A DNA stretch of 64,000 nucleotides from Sanderia malayensis (Eukaryota; Cnidaria; Scyphozoa; Semaeostomeae; Pelagiidae). Within the stretch, counting starts at the first letter, position 1. The number at the start of each line of letters is the position of its first letter. A program made the translations under genes and the position numbers. Below, one piece after another: positions 1-10,253 of the stretch. Where the stretch lies: the NCBI GenBank assembly GCA_013076295.1, contig RQOL01000845.1, positions 1 through 64,000 on the forward strand, written 5' to 3'. The notes beneath the pieces are model-generated. The model was not told the DNA's origin. It was given only the letters and a program-made list of their open reading frames with translations, and searched no databases.

Positions 1-1
1 T

Positions 2-121
2 GCTTTTGACAATGGACGAAGACGAAGGGAAATTATTCTTGGCGCGTTGCGTGGTGAAGATAATTTTGAATATGAATACCATAGCAACAGAATGAAGATG
101 GCCTCGTACAATAAAACATAG
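2..121 (+). pseudogene. C-terminal fragment of an unidentified coding region
   Basis: An open frame enters from the left window edge and runs 39 codons to a TAG at 119-121. It is rich in Arg and Glu (it contains RRRREIILGALRGED). The position and charge pattern would fit the end of a DDE-transposase-like protein, but that is a guess. Too little is present to assign a function. Confidence 0.2.
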
Positions 122-714
122 ATAAGTGAAATCGAGGCCTCCTGGAAATGTCACAGAATGCGTAAATATTGTTAGTATGTGGGTAGAAACACCCTGGTAG
201 TGTGATTAATTATGAGAAGAAATGACCACAGAAAGAAAGACTTTTGAAGATAAGCATATATAATGTTGTACGCTTCACTGGTAGAATATATTCAGGTAAA
301 TAGTACATTTATGTTGTAAGATATACAGTTTTTGTTGCAACTATAAAAATTATAAGTTGAAGTCATCTCCTTTCAACCTTTGTTGTATGTCCTTAATATT
401 CTATCATCAATACTGCATTTTCTTCATTCTCTGTGTATTTATCAATGAAGGGTACTACAAAGTATTGAAATACATTAACAAATATGATTGCACATATGAC
501 TGCCCACAAAAACCTAAAAAAAACTGCTGGAACTTGCTATTCAATACAACATTAAAAATAGAAGTATAAATATAATTCTACATCATACCTAAAAATACTA
601 TACATGACCATGCAATATTATACTGTATCATAATACTATACTGTATCATACTATATATATATAAAATCATGCAATACTATCTTTTATGATCCTATATCTA
701 ATATATATGTTGTA
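122..714. other. AT-rich non-coding stretch
   Basis: No convincing gene. The 590-720 part is low-complexity AT with imperfect repeats around catgcaatactat. At 697 a TCTAATATATATG string resembles the 5' end of the Helitrons seen elsewhere in the window, now facing the plus direction. It may be an orphan Helitron head or chance. Confidence 0.4.
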
Positions 715-733
715 TATTATCAAGAAAAATTGA

Positions 734-1005
734 CTGATAGGGCACACTTCGTGTGCTGCATTCGCTTATGCTCATGCCCCTTTGAAACCCACTGACAATG
801 GGTAAGCTCGCTGCGCTCGCCTGTCTATCTATTATCAAGAAACATTGACTGATAGGGTGCACTTCGTGTGCTGCATTTGCTAACGCTCATGTCTTTCCAC
901 CCACGTACAATGGTTAGCTCGCTGCGCTCGCCTGGCCATCTATTATCAACAAACATTGGCTGATAGAGCGCACTTCGTGCGCTGCATTCGCTAACGCTCA
1001 TGCCC
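734..1005 (-). repeat. Helitron tail repeats with conserved hairpins
   Basis: Two to three units of about 110 bp, each with a palindromic stem around a TTC loop (near 742-756, 857-871 and 968-982), followed by a gctcgctgcgctcgcc block. A related stem sits at 1250-1264. The stem arms differ between units but mostly remain self-complementary, as expected of a functional terminal hairpin. Confidence 0.6.
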
Positions 1006-1008
1006 ATA

Positions 1009-1182
1009 CATACATACATACATACATACATACATACATACATACATACATACATACATGCATACATACATACCGACATACATACATACATACATACATA
1101 CCGACGTACATACATACCTACATACATACATACATACATACATACATACATACATACATACATACATACATACATACATACA
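1009..1182. repeat. (CATA)n microsatellite inside the Helitron
   Basis: A tetranucleotide catacata tract with a few interruptions. It translates as Tyr/Ile/His/Thr runs on one strand and Met-Tyr-Val-Cys runs on the other, which produces spurious long ORFs. Confidence 0.9.
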
Positions 1183-1284
1183 TGAGCCGGGTTCGGTCGC
1201 TTCGCTCCCTCCCCGGAGCCCGTCAAGTAAACAAAGCTTAATCTGGTTGGCGCGCTTCGCGCGCTGCATTCGCTCCCGCTCATG

Positions 1285-1680
1285 CCCATACATACATACA
1301 TACATACATACCTACCTACATACTATACCTACATACTATACCAACATACTATACCTACTATACAGACATACTATACCTACTATACCTACTATAAAATCAT
1401 ACTATACCAACATACTATACCAACATACTATACCTACTATAAAACATACTATACCTACTATAAAAACATACTATACCTACTATTAAAACATACTACACAT
1501 ACTATACCTACAATACAAACATACTATACTTACTATAAAACATACTCTACATACTATACCTACTATAAAAACATACGATACCTACTATAGCTACTTTACA
1601 AACATATTATACCTACTATACCTACTAAACAAACATACTATACATACTATACCTACTATACAAACATACAAACACTTTGC
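1285..1680. repeat. Minisatellite, unit about ctacatactatac
   Basis: Degenerate 12-16 bp units built on catactatacctac. The equivalent position of the second Helitron (53140-53575) holds a related array of unit gggtatgtattgta, so the minisatellite is part of the element. Confidence 0.8.
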
Positions 1681-2444
1681 GAAAGTTTAAATGAGGAAAG
1701 TCGTGCAATTAGCGCCTGAAAAATTCATAACTTTGACTTTGTTTTCATTGGGCCTAAGCGTTGCAACCATGCCGAAGCAACGCTTACTACAAAAACAACA
1801 ACTATTTCAACTTAAAATACAAAAAAGCTATCACCTGTGTTTTCTTTTGTCTTCTGCAACTCTCTAGGGTCTTTGAAACAAATAGCAGTTTTTTGCAAAG
1901 ATAATTCAGGTAGTAAAACACTTTGAAAAGCCCCATTGTTGCCAAAACAAAAACACGCGTCCTCTTCTCCAAAAGTACCTGCTGTTCAACCCGAGGGCAA
2001 ATTTGCATGATAACGAAATACGCGTGACAGTTCACGTGAAGTTGCGAAAGAGCCAATCAAATTACAGCAAAAGGCGAAACGGGTCACGTGAAGAGCGAAT
2101 ACTGTGTTCGAAACTGGAGTTCGGGACGCGAATTTGGAAGTTTCGCCAGCATAAACCGTAGTTTTTTCGTGATGGCACAATTAGCAGAATAATTAGTGGA
2201 ATAATTCAAAATTTCAGAAGAAAATCGAAAAACAAAATCCATTACCCTGGTTAAATTAATAAAGTAAACATTCTGTGTGAATTTCATTGCCATATATCCA
2301 CATACAAAAAAGCCTTTGTGATTACACGGTTCGCCGTTTCGGTCCATTGTTTTTGGGCGTTCGACCTATTGTTTCGGGTGGAATCTATTGTTTTTGGGAA
2401 GGAAAATGCGTCATCACGTGACTCCGTAGAATATATATATTAGA

Positions 2445-3075
2445 TTCTATTTCTTTTTACGCCTTGGGTATTTGAATTTTTGATTTTTGTTTTTTGATCA
2501 TCATAATATGTAACTTCATATTCATCAAGAACCTGCGTGTCCCATACAGGTTCATATTCTCCGTTCTGATTCAAACTTAAATTATAATCCACAAAAAAAC
2601 CTTCTCCTAATTCCAATTTATTTCCTAATGCAAACAATGAATTTTCAAATAAATTCGCAGCATACGCATGTGTACGATAATGCCCATTTTGTGATTCAAT
2701 AATACTCTGATTAGCTTCTATAACAACGTTTTTAAAGAGAGAGTGTGCCACATTGTTATATGGAATAAATAAATCTTGTTTAGCATTAGCGATCGGTTGG
2801 CCTGTTGTAGCATTTACAAGGCGAATTTGCATTTGAAAATAACTTTGGTTAAAATCATAAAACACTCCCGTGTCTTCTTTAATTTGAAAAATAATATCTC
2901 CTTTACTTCTCCCTGGTTGATCATTTAAAGGTGTATATCTTTTTACACTTTGATCTTGAATTTCAGCATCCACAAATTCATGAGGATTAAACGCCAATCT
3001 TTCATCAACTTCCCCATCTACAGCTGCACCAGCTATTACATCATTCACATTAACGTGTTCACCATCGGCCGCCAT
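2445..3075 (-). pseudogene. Capsid-type structural protein (F54H12.2-like), cut by Helitron
   Basis: Starts at ATG 3073-3075 and gives about 210 residues. After an acidic N-terminus come blocks typical of the transposon/virus-associated F54H12.2-like family: KRYTPLND, a GDIIFQI block, YFQMQIRL, and IPYNNVAHSLFKNV with a following YRTHAYAANLFE. I infer a jelly-roll major capsid role from this family and the integrase neighbourhood. Relatives are roughly twice as long; here the gene stops where the Helitron begins, and the stop codon is made by the Helitron's own TCTAA end. The missing C-terminal half is not found left of the Helitron. A TATATATT box lies upstream near 3108-3115. Confidence 0.6.
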
Positions 3076-3170
3076 TGTATAAACTGATTTGATGGATATT
3101 CATTCTGAATATATATTATCTTTCATGCGTAAATTTTAAAAATGAGCTTTAAATTTATCTATCTAAAACA

Positions 3171-3440
3171 TCATATGCTGTATGATATAAACTTCGATAT
3201 TTTCGAATTAATTTTTAACTTTTCGTTTTTGTTTTTAGTTAGTTTTTTCTCTGGTATTTTACTCAATTTTTTTACTTTTGAGAATACTTTACTAACTGTT
3301 GGAGTCGACTTTGATTTTCTTTTTGATTTTGATTTCAAAGATGGTTTTTTTGTCGATTTTGCATTATACATTAAATGTACATTTGTGGTTGATTTCGGTA
3401 ATAAAACTTGCTGTGAATCTTCCTTTTGCTGTGGTTTCAT
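3171..3440 (-). CDS. Small Lys/Ser-rich basic protein, possible core protein
   Basis: 89 residues, very rich in Lys and Ser from residue 30 on (KSKSKRKSKSTPTVSKVF and later Lys-Lys pairs). There is no hydrophobic segment and no Cys. It lies between the capsid-type gene and an amphipathic small protein, all on one strand. Small basic DNA-condensing core proteins occupy such positions in adenovirus-like genomes, and that role is inferred from composition and position only. It could also be a low-complexity nuclear protein. The frame is intact. Confidence 0.4.
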   Translation of the reverse strand: MKPQQKEDSQQVLLPKSTTNVHLMYNAKSTKKPSLKSKSKRKSKSTPTVSKVFSKVKKLSKIPEKKLTKNKNEKLKINSKISKFISYSI

Positions 3441-3457
3441 AATTTATTTATTGGCTT

Positions 3458-3841
3458 TCAGTAATATATTTTTTTGCATGTGTTTTTACGGCTTGTGTTA
3501 CGCTTTCCGTTTTTTACTAATAGCTTGTCCCATTTTTTTTGTACATGTTGTTTTGCCATTTGTACAGCTTTATTTAATTGATTCTTTGCTATATGAGCTG
3601 TTTTTGATTTTACTTTATTTTGAAATTGACTTACCGATTTGTTTACTAACATTTGTACTCCTTTTTTTAATGTTTTACCTATAATATTTGAAAGTAATCC
3701 ATGACCTTGTAACTTATTTAATACACCACCACTATACCAATCACGTCTATTATGCTTTGATGGGCTCCAACCTGTAGCTCCTACCGTATAATTTATTATA
3801 CCTGGTGACATTCCAGGGTGAGCTAAATTATATCCATACAT
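3458..3841 (-). CDS. Small virion-type protein with amphipathic segment
   Basis: 127 residues. It starts MYGYNLAHPGMSPG and has a Gly/Trp-containing N-terminus (GATGWSPSKHNRRDWYSGG). A predicted amphipathic stretch VLNKLQGHGLLSNIIGKTL comes next, followed by a Lys/Gln-rich helical C-terminus ending in basic residues. The arrangement recalls minor virion proteins such as the adenovirus pVI class, reported in adintoviruses. Here it is inference from layout, not homology I can prove. Same strand as the basic protein, 17 bp away. Confidence 0.4.
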   Translation of the reverse strand: MYGYNLAHPGMSPGIINYTVGATGWSPSKHNRRDWYSGGVLNKLQGHGLLSNIIGKTLKKGVQMLVNKSVSQFQNKVKSKTAHIAKNQLNKAVQMAKQHVQKKWDKLLVKNGKRNTSRKNTCKKIYY

Positions 3842-3932
3842 AATGAAATCTTCTTTAATACTTTCACGTTCAATTTATTATTACCTTCAAAGCTTATATA
3901 TAGTTTTTTATAATTTTTTTTCAAATTCTTTC

Positions 3933-5217
3933 TTATATTAATCGAAATAATAAATCACAGTATGCTTTTAATACTAATTTTTGTCCTTTCGAGTCTAAAA
4001 TTGTCATATGAAAGTTTTCCACTTTTTGATCGTTTAAATCACAAAATTCTAATGTTTCTGGTTCATACAATACATAATCATTTTTAATATTTGGGGTTAA
4101 TCGAATTCCTGGTGCAATTGCTAATAAAGGAACGGTATTATCTCCAACAAATTGTTCTGTTACATTATTACTATAAATAAAATAATTAGCATGAACAGCA
4201 CTACTTTTTTGGGAATTTGTTTTTACTACTTTAGAATATGCTTCACTTTCATTTAACGAGCAACCTTCTGGGTAGTAAAATAATGAATCTACATTTGGAT
4301 CTGTCCAATTCATTTCATTATAACAAGCTTCTTCGTACCGTTTCCAAATGATAGCTTTTTTTCATCTAGTGTAACATCTAATACATCAAATCCAAAAAAA
4401 GGAATCATTTCCATACCAATTGCAATATGAATACAAAATGGAGCAATATTGCTAATTTGTATTGACGTTGAGTTTTTTTGTAGATCATCTTGTAATGTCC
4501 AATTTAAAGCTAATGATAATTTCCATAAATCATCCGGAAAATATGTTGATAATAATTTATACTTTTTACTTCCCACTTCAGGAAATTGTTTAAAAAAACT
4601 GTGAAGCTTCTACAAATGTATATTGCTGTCCTGTTGATTTCTCTTTACCAGTCTTAAATTCGTTAAATCTCGAATTGTATTCAATAACTTTAATAGATAT
4701 TATTGTTCCTTCCCCAAATCGTTTTTGCAAATCTTTTGCCACATCAATGCGGAAAATTGCCATAGGTTTGGAAAAATCCATATCATACACATTTTGATTT
4801 TCTATATCTATATTTGTAATAGCATTATAATAATTCTCAACATAATTTTTATCATTTTCTTTTCTTGTTGTATACATTATTTGTTTCTCTTATTGTATTT
4901 TTACTTTGATCATGTTTATATTGCTTCCATGCTCCCACATATATTTCCACCATCCAATTTTCCACTACATAATTGTTTCCAATCGGCACTCGCAAACTGT
5001 TTACCTCGGCACTTTTAAAATCAAATACAATTTTTTTTAATGCAACTTGCCATCCATCAAATGTATCTATAATTAATTCATTATTAGTTTGAAGTCGATC
5101 ACTAAATGTTAAAATCGAATTTTTATTTTCACTATCATAATATCCTTGCAAAATAAAACTATTTTCATTAATAATCGGCATATGTTTATAAATAACTTTA
5201 TCACTAAATGTTATCAT
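3933..5217 (-). pseudogene. Structural (penton/minor-capsid-like) gene in four broken frames
   Basis: Four consecutive open segments (5217-4852, 4877-4590, 4576-4310, 4313-3933) in shifting frames look like one gene of about 425 codons. The first has a segment ending WQVALKKIVF, the pattern (hydrophobic strand followed by W-x-VAL-x-x-I) at the start of many Polinton-like virion proteins in invertebrate genomes. The last has an ending of the type VGDNTVPLLAIAP, then a Glu-rich strand and a basic terminus, again typical of that group. The breaks may be decay or indel error. A virion role is inferred. Confidence 0.4.
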
Positions 5218-5700
5218 CCGTAAATATAAGTTCTATTACAAATACATTTGGATTAAATATAATATTATTAGCAATATCTCTTAAATAAATCGTGCAATTT
5301 ATTTCATTGACATAATTACATTCTTTAAAATCTAAATGATTTGCCTGATACACATATACACTTCTATCTTTTCCAAACTTTTTCACAAATTCTTGTTCAG
5401 AAAAAAATATATTTGTTAATACAGACGGCAAATTAAAAATTTTATATCCTTCTATCATAAAATTTTCCCATTCCACGCAATAATTTATCGCTTTTTGGTT
5501 ACTAGATCACTACTTGAAATATCTAATAAAGTATGAAAACAATCAGGTGAAAAAAAGATTTTTTCTACGGCTACTTTTAATTTTCCATTATAATTATGAT
5601 GAAATAATATTTCATCATTTTCATTACATAATTTAATTTTAGAATTCAATTGTTGAATAAGACGCCTTTCAATCATTCTTCTGATGTAATGTATAAACAT
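5204..5700 (-). pseudogene. Second broken structural-type gene
   Basis: Two frames, 5700-5485 (71 codons) and 5476-5204 (90 codons), probably one gene split near 5480. The N-terminal part repeats the same pattern as its neighbours (KLKVAVEKIFF), suggesting paralogous virion proteins in tandem. The C-terminal part is rich in Asn, Phe and Ile with no recognised domain. Its end overlaps the start of the next gene downstream by 14 bases (ATG region 5217). Confidence 0.3.
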
Positions 5701-5779
5701 ATAATTGTTGGAATTTCAGATCGCGCTTTTACATGTGACGTAATTATTTTATTTGATTGATCTTCTCTACTATTTATCG

Positions 5780-6182
5780 GATTAGCAATAATTGATAACC
5801 AAAATACTTGAAACGTCTTGATATAATATTTGAAAATGCTAACTGTTTAAACTCAATTAATTGATTTACAAATGTCGCACTATCATTATCTTTATATTCA
5901 ATAAATATATTCGCTAATGATTGAGACAATACTCCTGATGCAAAATTATAATTAATTAGGTCACAATTTAACGAAAACGGTTCTGCATGTTTTTGAAATA
6001 AGTGATATGTTGTGGTGATTGGAATTCCGCGTTCTAATCCTTTATATGCAGGAGCTGGATACCTTCATTATATAAATCTGTACTTTTTTCATTATAATTC
6101 AAATTTGTCCAAAACATTATATCCATATAGTCATTTGCAAAATTTATATCACTTCCTTTTACATAATTTCGTCCTAACATAA
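5780..6182 (-). pseudogene. Frameshifted element-1 gene, unknown
   Basis: Begins with ATG at 6180-6182 (MLGRNYVKGSDINFAND), overlapping the end of the upstream gene in another frame. At least two shifts (near 6060 and 5825) interrupt a coherent protein containing YPAPAYKGLERGIP and a segment ending LIEFKQLAFSN. Mixed alpha/beta composition, no known motif. By position it belongs to the virion block. Confidence 0.3.
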
Positions 6183-6954
6183 TATGCATAGCGAGTATTT
6201 GGGGCTTTATTATATGCTAAAAATTGATGTAATTTAATTCCATAAATAGATGCCACTTTCACATGATATTCATTTACAATCTCCGGAAAATAATCTGTTT
6301 TCCAATTATCTATTCCTAGCATTTCTACCATCATTCTTCCAAATCTACACATCATAAATTGTTGATCTTTTTTAAATCCCATATTTCTGCAAATTTGCAT
6401 TCCTTGAAACCCAAAATCAAAAGTCTCTGCTCCAGGAATTGATTGAACATAAATAATAGATTCTTGCGGCCAAATTCCTCCCCTCCTTCCCAACTTACAA
6501 AATTACATTTAAAATGTAACGGTCTATTTAAAAACTCATTTATTGCCTCAAAACTCCAATTTGTTCCTTCATTATTCCATGTTAGAGCCTTATCTCGCTC
6601 TATATGAATTCTTGGTAATTGATCCCCTATCCAATTATTTCCACTTGTATTAAACACCTCATTATATTTATGATAATCTGTAGCATTGTCAATATCAAAT
6701 TTATTCTTAAATACTGTACTTTCTGTTTGAAATGGAGAACTAATTCTTTGTGACCAAATATATCTCGGATAGTTTATTGATTCATACGGTGGTAATATAC
6801 ATTTAATAACAGCCATTTTCCATTCTTTTGAACTATCAAATGTTATTTTTTCCTTTAATGATACACGAAAGTTAGTATTGTTATCTTTATTGAAGCTTTT
6901 GCTGATGAAATTGCAACAATTTTTTGTGGTTTTGATGATATCATTATGATTCAA
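6149..6954 (-). pseudogene. Broken structural-type gene with EWKMAV motif
   Basis: Frame one (6954-6352) and frame two (6493-6149) join near 6485. The N-terminus has FRVSLKEKITF followed by EWKMAVIKCILPP, the same leading-strand pattern as the two structural-type genes downstream. The rest is rich in aromatic residues and Asn. The C-terminal part contains CRFGRMMVEMLG. I infer a paralogous minor virion protein. Only one shift separates it from an open frame of about 260 codons. Confidence 0.35.
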
Positions 6955-7159
6955 TGTTATCTCGATCTCGCCCTAACTGTTTTTTATGTCTTTCTTCCTC
7001 ATTAATTCTATTTTCCTCTTTTAAACTATTAAAAAACACTTGTTTTGATATAAAATCACTATTTTTTATTCTTTGTGCATCTTTCACCATTGAATGTTTA
7101 ATATCTTTCGTTAATACCCATACTGCTTCCAATATAAAGGTGTTGTCACTAAACTCCAC
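6944..7159 (-). CDS. Small helical charged protein, unknown
   Basis: 71 codons, mostly Lys/Glu/Asp/Arg with scattered Leu/Ile, predicted helical. It overlaps the start of the following gene by 11 bases and the tail of the integrase region. It may be the degenerate C-terminal extension of the integrase rather than a separate gene. Confidence 0.2.
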   Translation of the reverse strand: MEFSDNTFILEAVWVLTKDIKHSMVKDAQRIKNSDFISKQVFFNSLKEENRINEEERHKKQLGRDRDNIES

Positions 7160-8262
7160 TCCTTTTCTTTTTTTATTATATCATCCAATTTTACAACATC
7201 TGGAAATGTGACTTCTTGTATTTGATCTGTAAAGAATCGTCCATCAACTAATTCTCCCCCTAAATCTTTCAATGTATATGCAAAAGGAGTATATGACAAA
7301 TCCACTTTATATATAACAAATATTTCATCCGTCCATTGTTTATGAAAACCTCTTTTAAAAATCTTTTTTCTTTGTGCTATTCTTACATATTGACCTTTTT
7401 ATATTTAGACATTACTTTTTGTTGTTTAGTTGCAGTTTCATCCATATCATTTTCCTTACTCAATCTTCGTTTCATTGGCTTGCGTGATTTTGCTATTTTC
7501 GCCTCTTGAATTGACCAGTATTTTTGTAGATTTTTTCTCACTTCAGGATAATTATTAACATTCACCTCATTGGGTGCCATTCCAATAATTCGATGATATG
7601 AATTATTTATACTTTCCACAATTTCGTTCAATACAGATAAATAATTCTTTGAATTATTAGCTTCCATATACTTTACTAATTTTAATTTCAATGTTCTATT
7701 ATATCGTTCCACTATAGCGCATTTTGGGTCATCATTTGCAAATATTATTGTTATATCGTTCTGTTTGATTAATGCTCTAAATGCAGCATTAATAAATTCT
7801 GATCCACGATCAGCTCTTATAAATTTAGGGCGACGCGGAGTTACATCTAAAATACTCTTCATAGCTAACACACTTGAAGGTCCTGATTTATTCGTCATTG
7901 CTCGAACCCAAGCATGTTTATCGAATTGATCGATACAACAAAATAAATAACGCGTTCCATTATTGAAATCAGGATAAAATATTGCACTTTGCACATCCAT
8001 TAAATCAATTTCCCAACAATAATCCTGTCGTCCAACTTTTATCGGCGGATGAACCCATTGTTTTTTTATTGGTTTATAATGTCCATACGTAATATTTGAT
8101 TTTGACCATTCAATCGTTTGCGCTTGCGTTAATGTTGGAATTTGTTTTTTTGCATATTTATAAAATTTATTTAAACCAGAATATGAGCCAGGAAAAGAAG
8201 GGTATTATATAACGTTGACAGTTTTTCATTTAATATTCGTTGTTCACTAAGACTCATTTTTT
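7111..8262 (-). pseudogene. DDE integrase, F54H12.3/Polinton type, frameshifted
   Basis: An rve-type integrase that would insert the element's DNA ends. The start is ATG 8260-8262 (MSLSEQRILNE). The N-terminal region has FPGSYSG after a shift near 8207. The catalytic core shows the first Asp in WEIDLMDV (near 8000), the second in IRADRGSEF, and the Glu in IVERYNRTLK, with about 33 residues between second Asp and Glu. The core frame 8000-7383 is open and all three acidic residues are present. A second shift near 7385 precedes a C-terminal SH3-like segment (FKRGFHKQWTDEIF and YTLKDLGGELVDGRFF). The family is that of transposon-derived F54H12.3 and Polinton integrases, distinct from the Gypsy and copia integrases in this window. 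Confidence 0.8.
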
Positions 8263-8338
8263 ACAGCTGTTTTTTTACATTCATTATACAATTCATCAAT
8301 CTCTTTTATCAGTTTTCGCTGCATTTTTTTATGCTTAC

Positions 8339-8668
8339 TTAATATACCTTTTTTTCTGCTTTTATCATCAATTTTAACGCTTTTTTCCCAAAACAATCTG
8401 TTTCTTTTTCTCGTTCATCATCATCTGATGATTCTTCAGTCTCACTTTCACTACTGCTAGTAGTATCACTACTGCTACTTGATGATACATATATATCTTT
8501 CTTACGCAATTTCGTTTTCTTTCTTCTCTTTCTTTTAGCAAGTTCTCTAGCAACTTTTTGAGCAATAACGCTTTCATCCACAACATTTCGCCTTCTCTTA
8601 CGCATTAAACGTGGTCTCCGGGCAGCTGATAATCTTGAAATTGTTCTTTCATCATCGTCATCCTCCAT
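8339..8668 (-). CDS. Basic then Ser/Glu-rich protein, unknown
   Basis: 109 residues: an acidic start, a strongly basic middle (RPRLMRKRRRN, KRKRRKKTKLRKK, likely nuclear localisation), a run of Ser, then an acidic Ser/Glu/Asp tract. Such low-complexity proteins are common in DNA viruses as regulatory or DNA-binding accessory proteins. No domain can be named. Intact frame, 77 bp upstream of the integrase. Confidence 0.35.
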   Translation of the reverse strand: MEDDDDERTISRLSAARRPRLMRKRRRNVVDESVIAQKVARELAKRKRRKKTKLRKKDIYVSSSSSSDTTSSSESETEESSDDDEREKETDCFGKKALKLMIKAEKKVY

Positions 8669-8689
8669 CGATTCACCATACCCTACATC

Positions 8690-9400
8690 TGATCTTCATC
8701 ATCAGTCTGATCTCGATAATCTCCTCTCCTCCTTAAAATTTTTTTAAGGATTGTTCTACTTGTTGATCAATCATTTTGGAAATATTTCTCGTTTTTCCTT
8801 GCCCTTCTAACTCCGGATGTAATTGATGTCTTAAACGCTCCTGTCTTCTGGTGTGTGAAGCAACAGGTGAATATACCCCTTCTTCACTATCTGACTCAGT
8901 TTTATTTGCTGTTTAAACGCTTTACTCCACTTAAACTCTTTCTTACTTTTTTACTTACCTGGGCTCCTCTCTCAAAAGAGTCTTTAGATCTGTTGTATCC
9001 TTCGGTGTAACTACACCAGATGGGCCTGCTTCGTTTTTATCTATCGTTTCCGGAACTATAGGATTTACCCTTTTTTTATTTTCTATTGCAATTCGTTTTG
9101 TAATTCATGAGGTAATGTATCTATATTTAACCTTCATCCACTAATTTTTTTGCAATTGAAACCATCCCACAGGAATATTTGTAAATTTATGTGGTGTGTT
9201 GATATACTCGATTAATTTTTGTACTTTTGCAGCATTCGGAATAAATTCATCATTTATATGAATAGTATCTTCATCTTTATCAAACTTTTTCTTTCGAATT
9301 CCGTAAAGCCTTTACAAATTGCGTTGCATTATGTCCTAAATTATGCACTGACTGTAAATTTACTTCTGATATATCATGCCATTTAAAATTTCTTTCAATT
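8690..9400 (-). pseudogene. Degenerate coding region
   Basis: Short open pieces in all three minus frames follow one another: around 9060-8960 (an acidic Thr/Pro segment), 9000-8905 (basic, Ser-rich) and 8918-8737 (49 or more codons with SHTRRQERLRHQLHPE and ending in MIDQQVEQSLKKF). They read as one gene with several single-base shifts. No domain is recognised. Confidence 0.3.
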
Positions 9401-9408
9401 CTCGTTCT

Positions 9409-9894
9409 TTATTTTCTGTAAATACATTTCTTAATTGTTGAATCTGTTTCATTAAATTTGGTTTTGATATGTTTTGATTCCAATGACAATTTATTATTAT
9501 TACTAATTTGCTTTATTTCTTCCTTTAATTTTTCTATCCTATTTTGCTGTACAGTGCTCACTTGATTTTCATTCTGAGTTTTAGTTGCATTTTGTGTTTC
9601 TAAACCTGATTCGATATATATCGTTTGTAATAAATCTTTCATATGATCCGCTCTTCTTAACCATTGAATTCGCTCAACAGGATTTTGCGCTGCTAACGCT
9701 TTTTCCTTTAATACTTTTATTTGTTTTTCATAATTGTTTGGTATATCCAAAGCTTTCACTTGTTGTAAGCGTTTATAATCTTTCATTGAGATTAATACAT
9801 GCTTATTATTAGGAGTGATTTCACTATCTTTTTGAACATTTTCTACTTCATTTTCTTTTTTTTCAGTTAATAACGGTTTATTTTCTCGTTCCAT
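9409..9894 (-). CDS. Coiled-coil protein, unknown
   Basis: 161 residues, Lys/Glu/Asn/Gln-rich, start ATG 9892-9894 (MERENKPLLTEKKENE). Two long predicted helices (about residues 35-85 and 110-150) with heptad-like Leu/Ile spacing. No Cys and no membrane segment. Collinear with element-1 genes on both sides. The role is unknown; an internal scaffold or accessory protein is possible. Confidence 0.4.
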   Translation of the reverse strand: MERENKPLLTEKKENEVENVQKDSEITPNNKHVLISMKDYKRLQQVKALDIPNNYEKQIKVLKEKALAAQNPVERIQWLRRADHMKDLLQTIYIESGLETQNATKTQNENQVSTVQQNRIEKLKEEIKQISNNNKLSLESKHIKTKFNETDSTIKKCIYRK

Positions 9895-9897
9895 TTA

Positions 9898-10152
9898 TTT
9901 TGTTATAATTCCAGCAATTACCGTATTTCTATTTGGAAGAATTATAATACGACGTGCTCTATATTTCCTTCTTAAAGCTGAAATAATCTTGAATGATCTT
10001 TCACACGTTTTTTTCGTAAATTTGCTAATGATATATTATTTGATCCAATAGTTATAATCTGATTTGTTCTCGTATAATATCTCTTTCTAATCTTATCATA
10101 CGCTTGCTGATTTTTAGCTAACGCTTGTACACTATTATTCAAAGGCAACATT
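9898..10152 (-). pseudogene. Frameshifted small gene, faint SGNH-like pattern
   Basis: ATG at 10150-10152 (MLPLNNSVQALAKNQQAYDK). An open frame of 59 codons holds IITIGSNNIS, and after one shift near 10000 a second piece with RARRIIILPNRN ends at 9898. A strand ending in G-x-N followed by a later hydrophobic strand resembles blocks of SGNH/GDSL hydrolases, but the protein is very short and the match is weak. Confidence 0.25.
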
Positions 10153-10253
10153 GTGTCTGTCTATCATAGTTTTATTTTTTAAAGCTATTTAATAACACAT
10201 TTTCCATACTTTTTTAAATCAACTCATTTTACATTTAAATGTTTTTATTAATT

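Larger units (their letters stand above)
715..2444 (-). mobile_element. Non-autonomous Helitron, copy 1 (minus)
   Basis: On the minus strand the element begins at 2444 with TCTAATATATATATTC, preceded by A at 2445, which is the Helitron A|TC rule. The 2444-1690 body matches, in inverted orientation, the Helitron at 51735-53867. Both then run into a short-unit minisatellite, a GC-rich block and (CATA)n arrays. There is no Rep/helicase gene. Unlike the other copy no clean CTAG end is found. The tail instead carries about 110-bp repeats (734-1005), each with a strong hairpin, so the lower boundary is approximate. The insertion cuts the capsid-type gene to its right. Confidence 0.75.

Noticed and set aside
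697..720. A third Helitron starting at 697 on the plus strand.
   Set aside because: Only about 13 bases of the head match, with no body; kept as a remark.
825..1590. Long ORFs of Tyr/Thr/His or Met-Tyr-Val-Cys repeats on both strands.
   Set aside because: They are translations of (CATA)n and minisatellite tracts.
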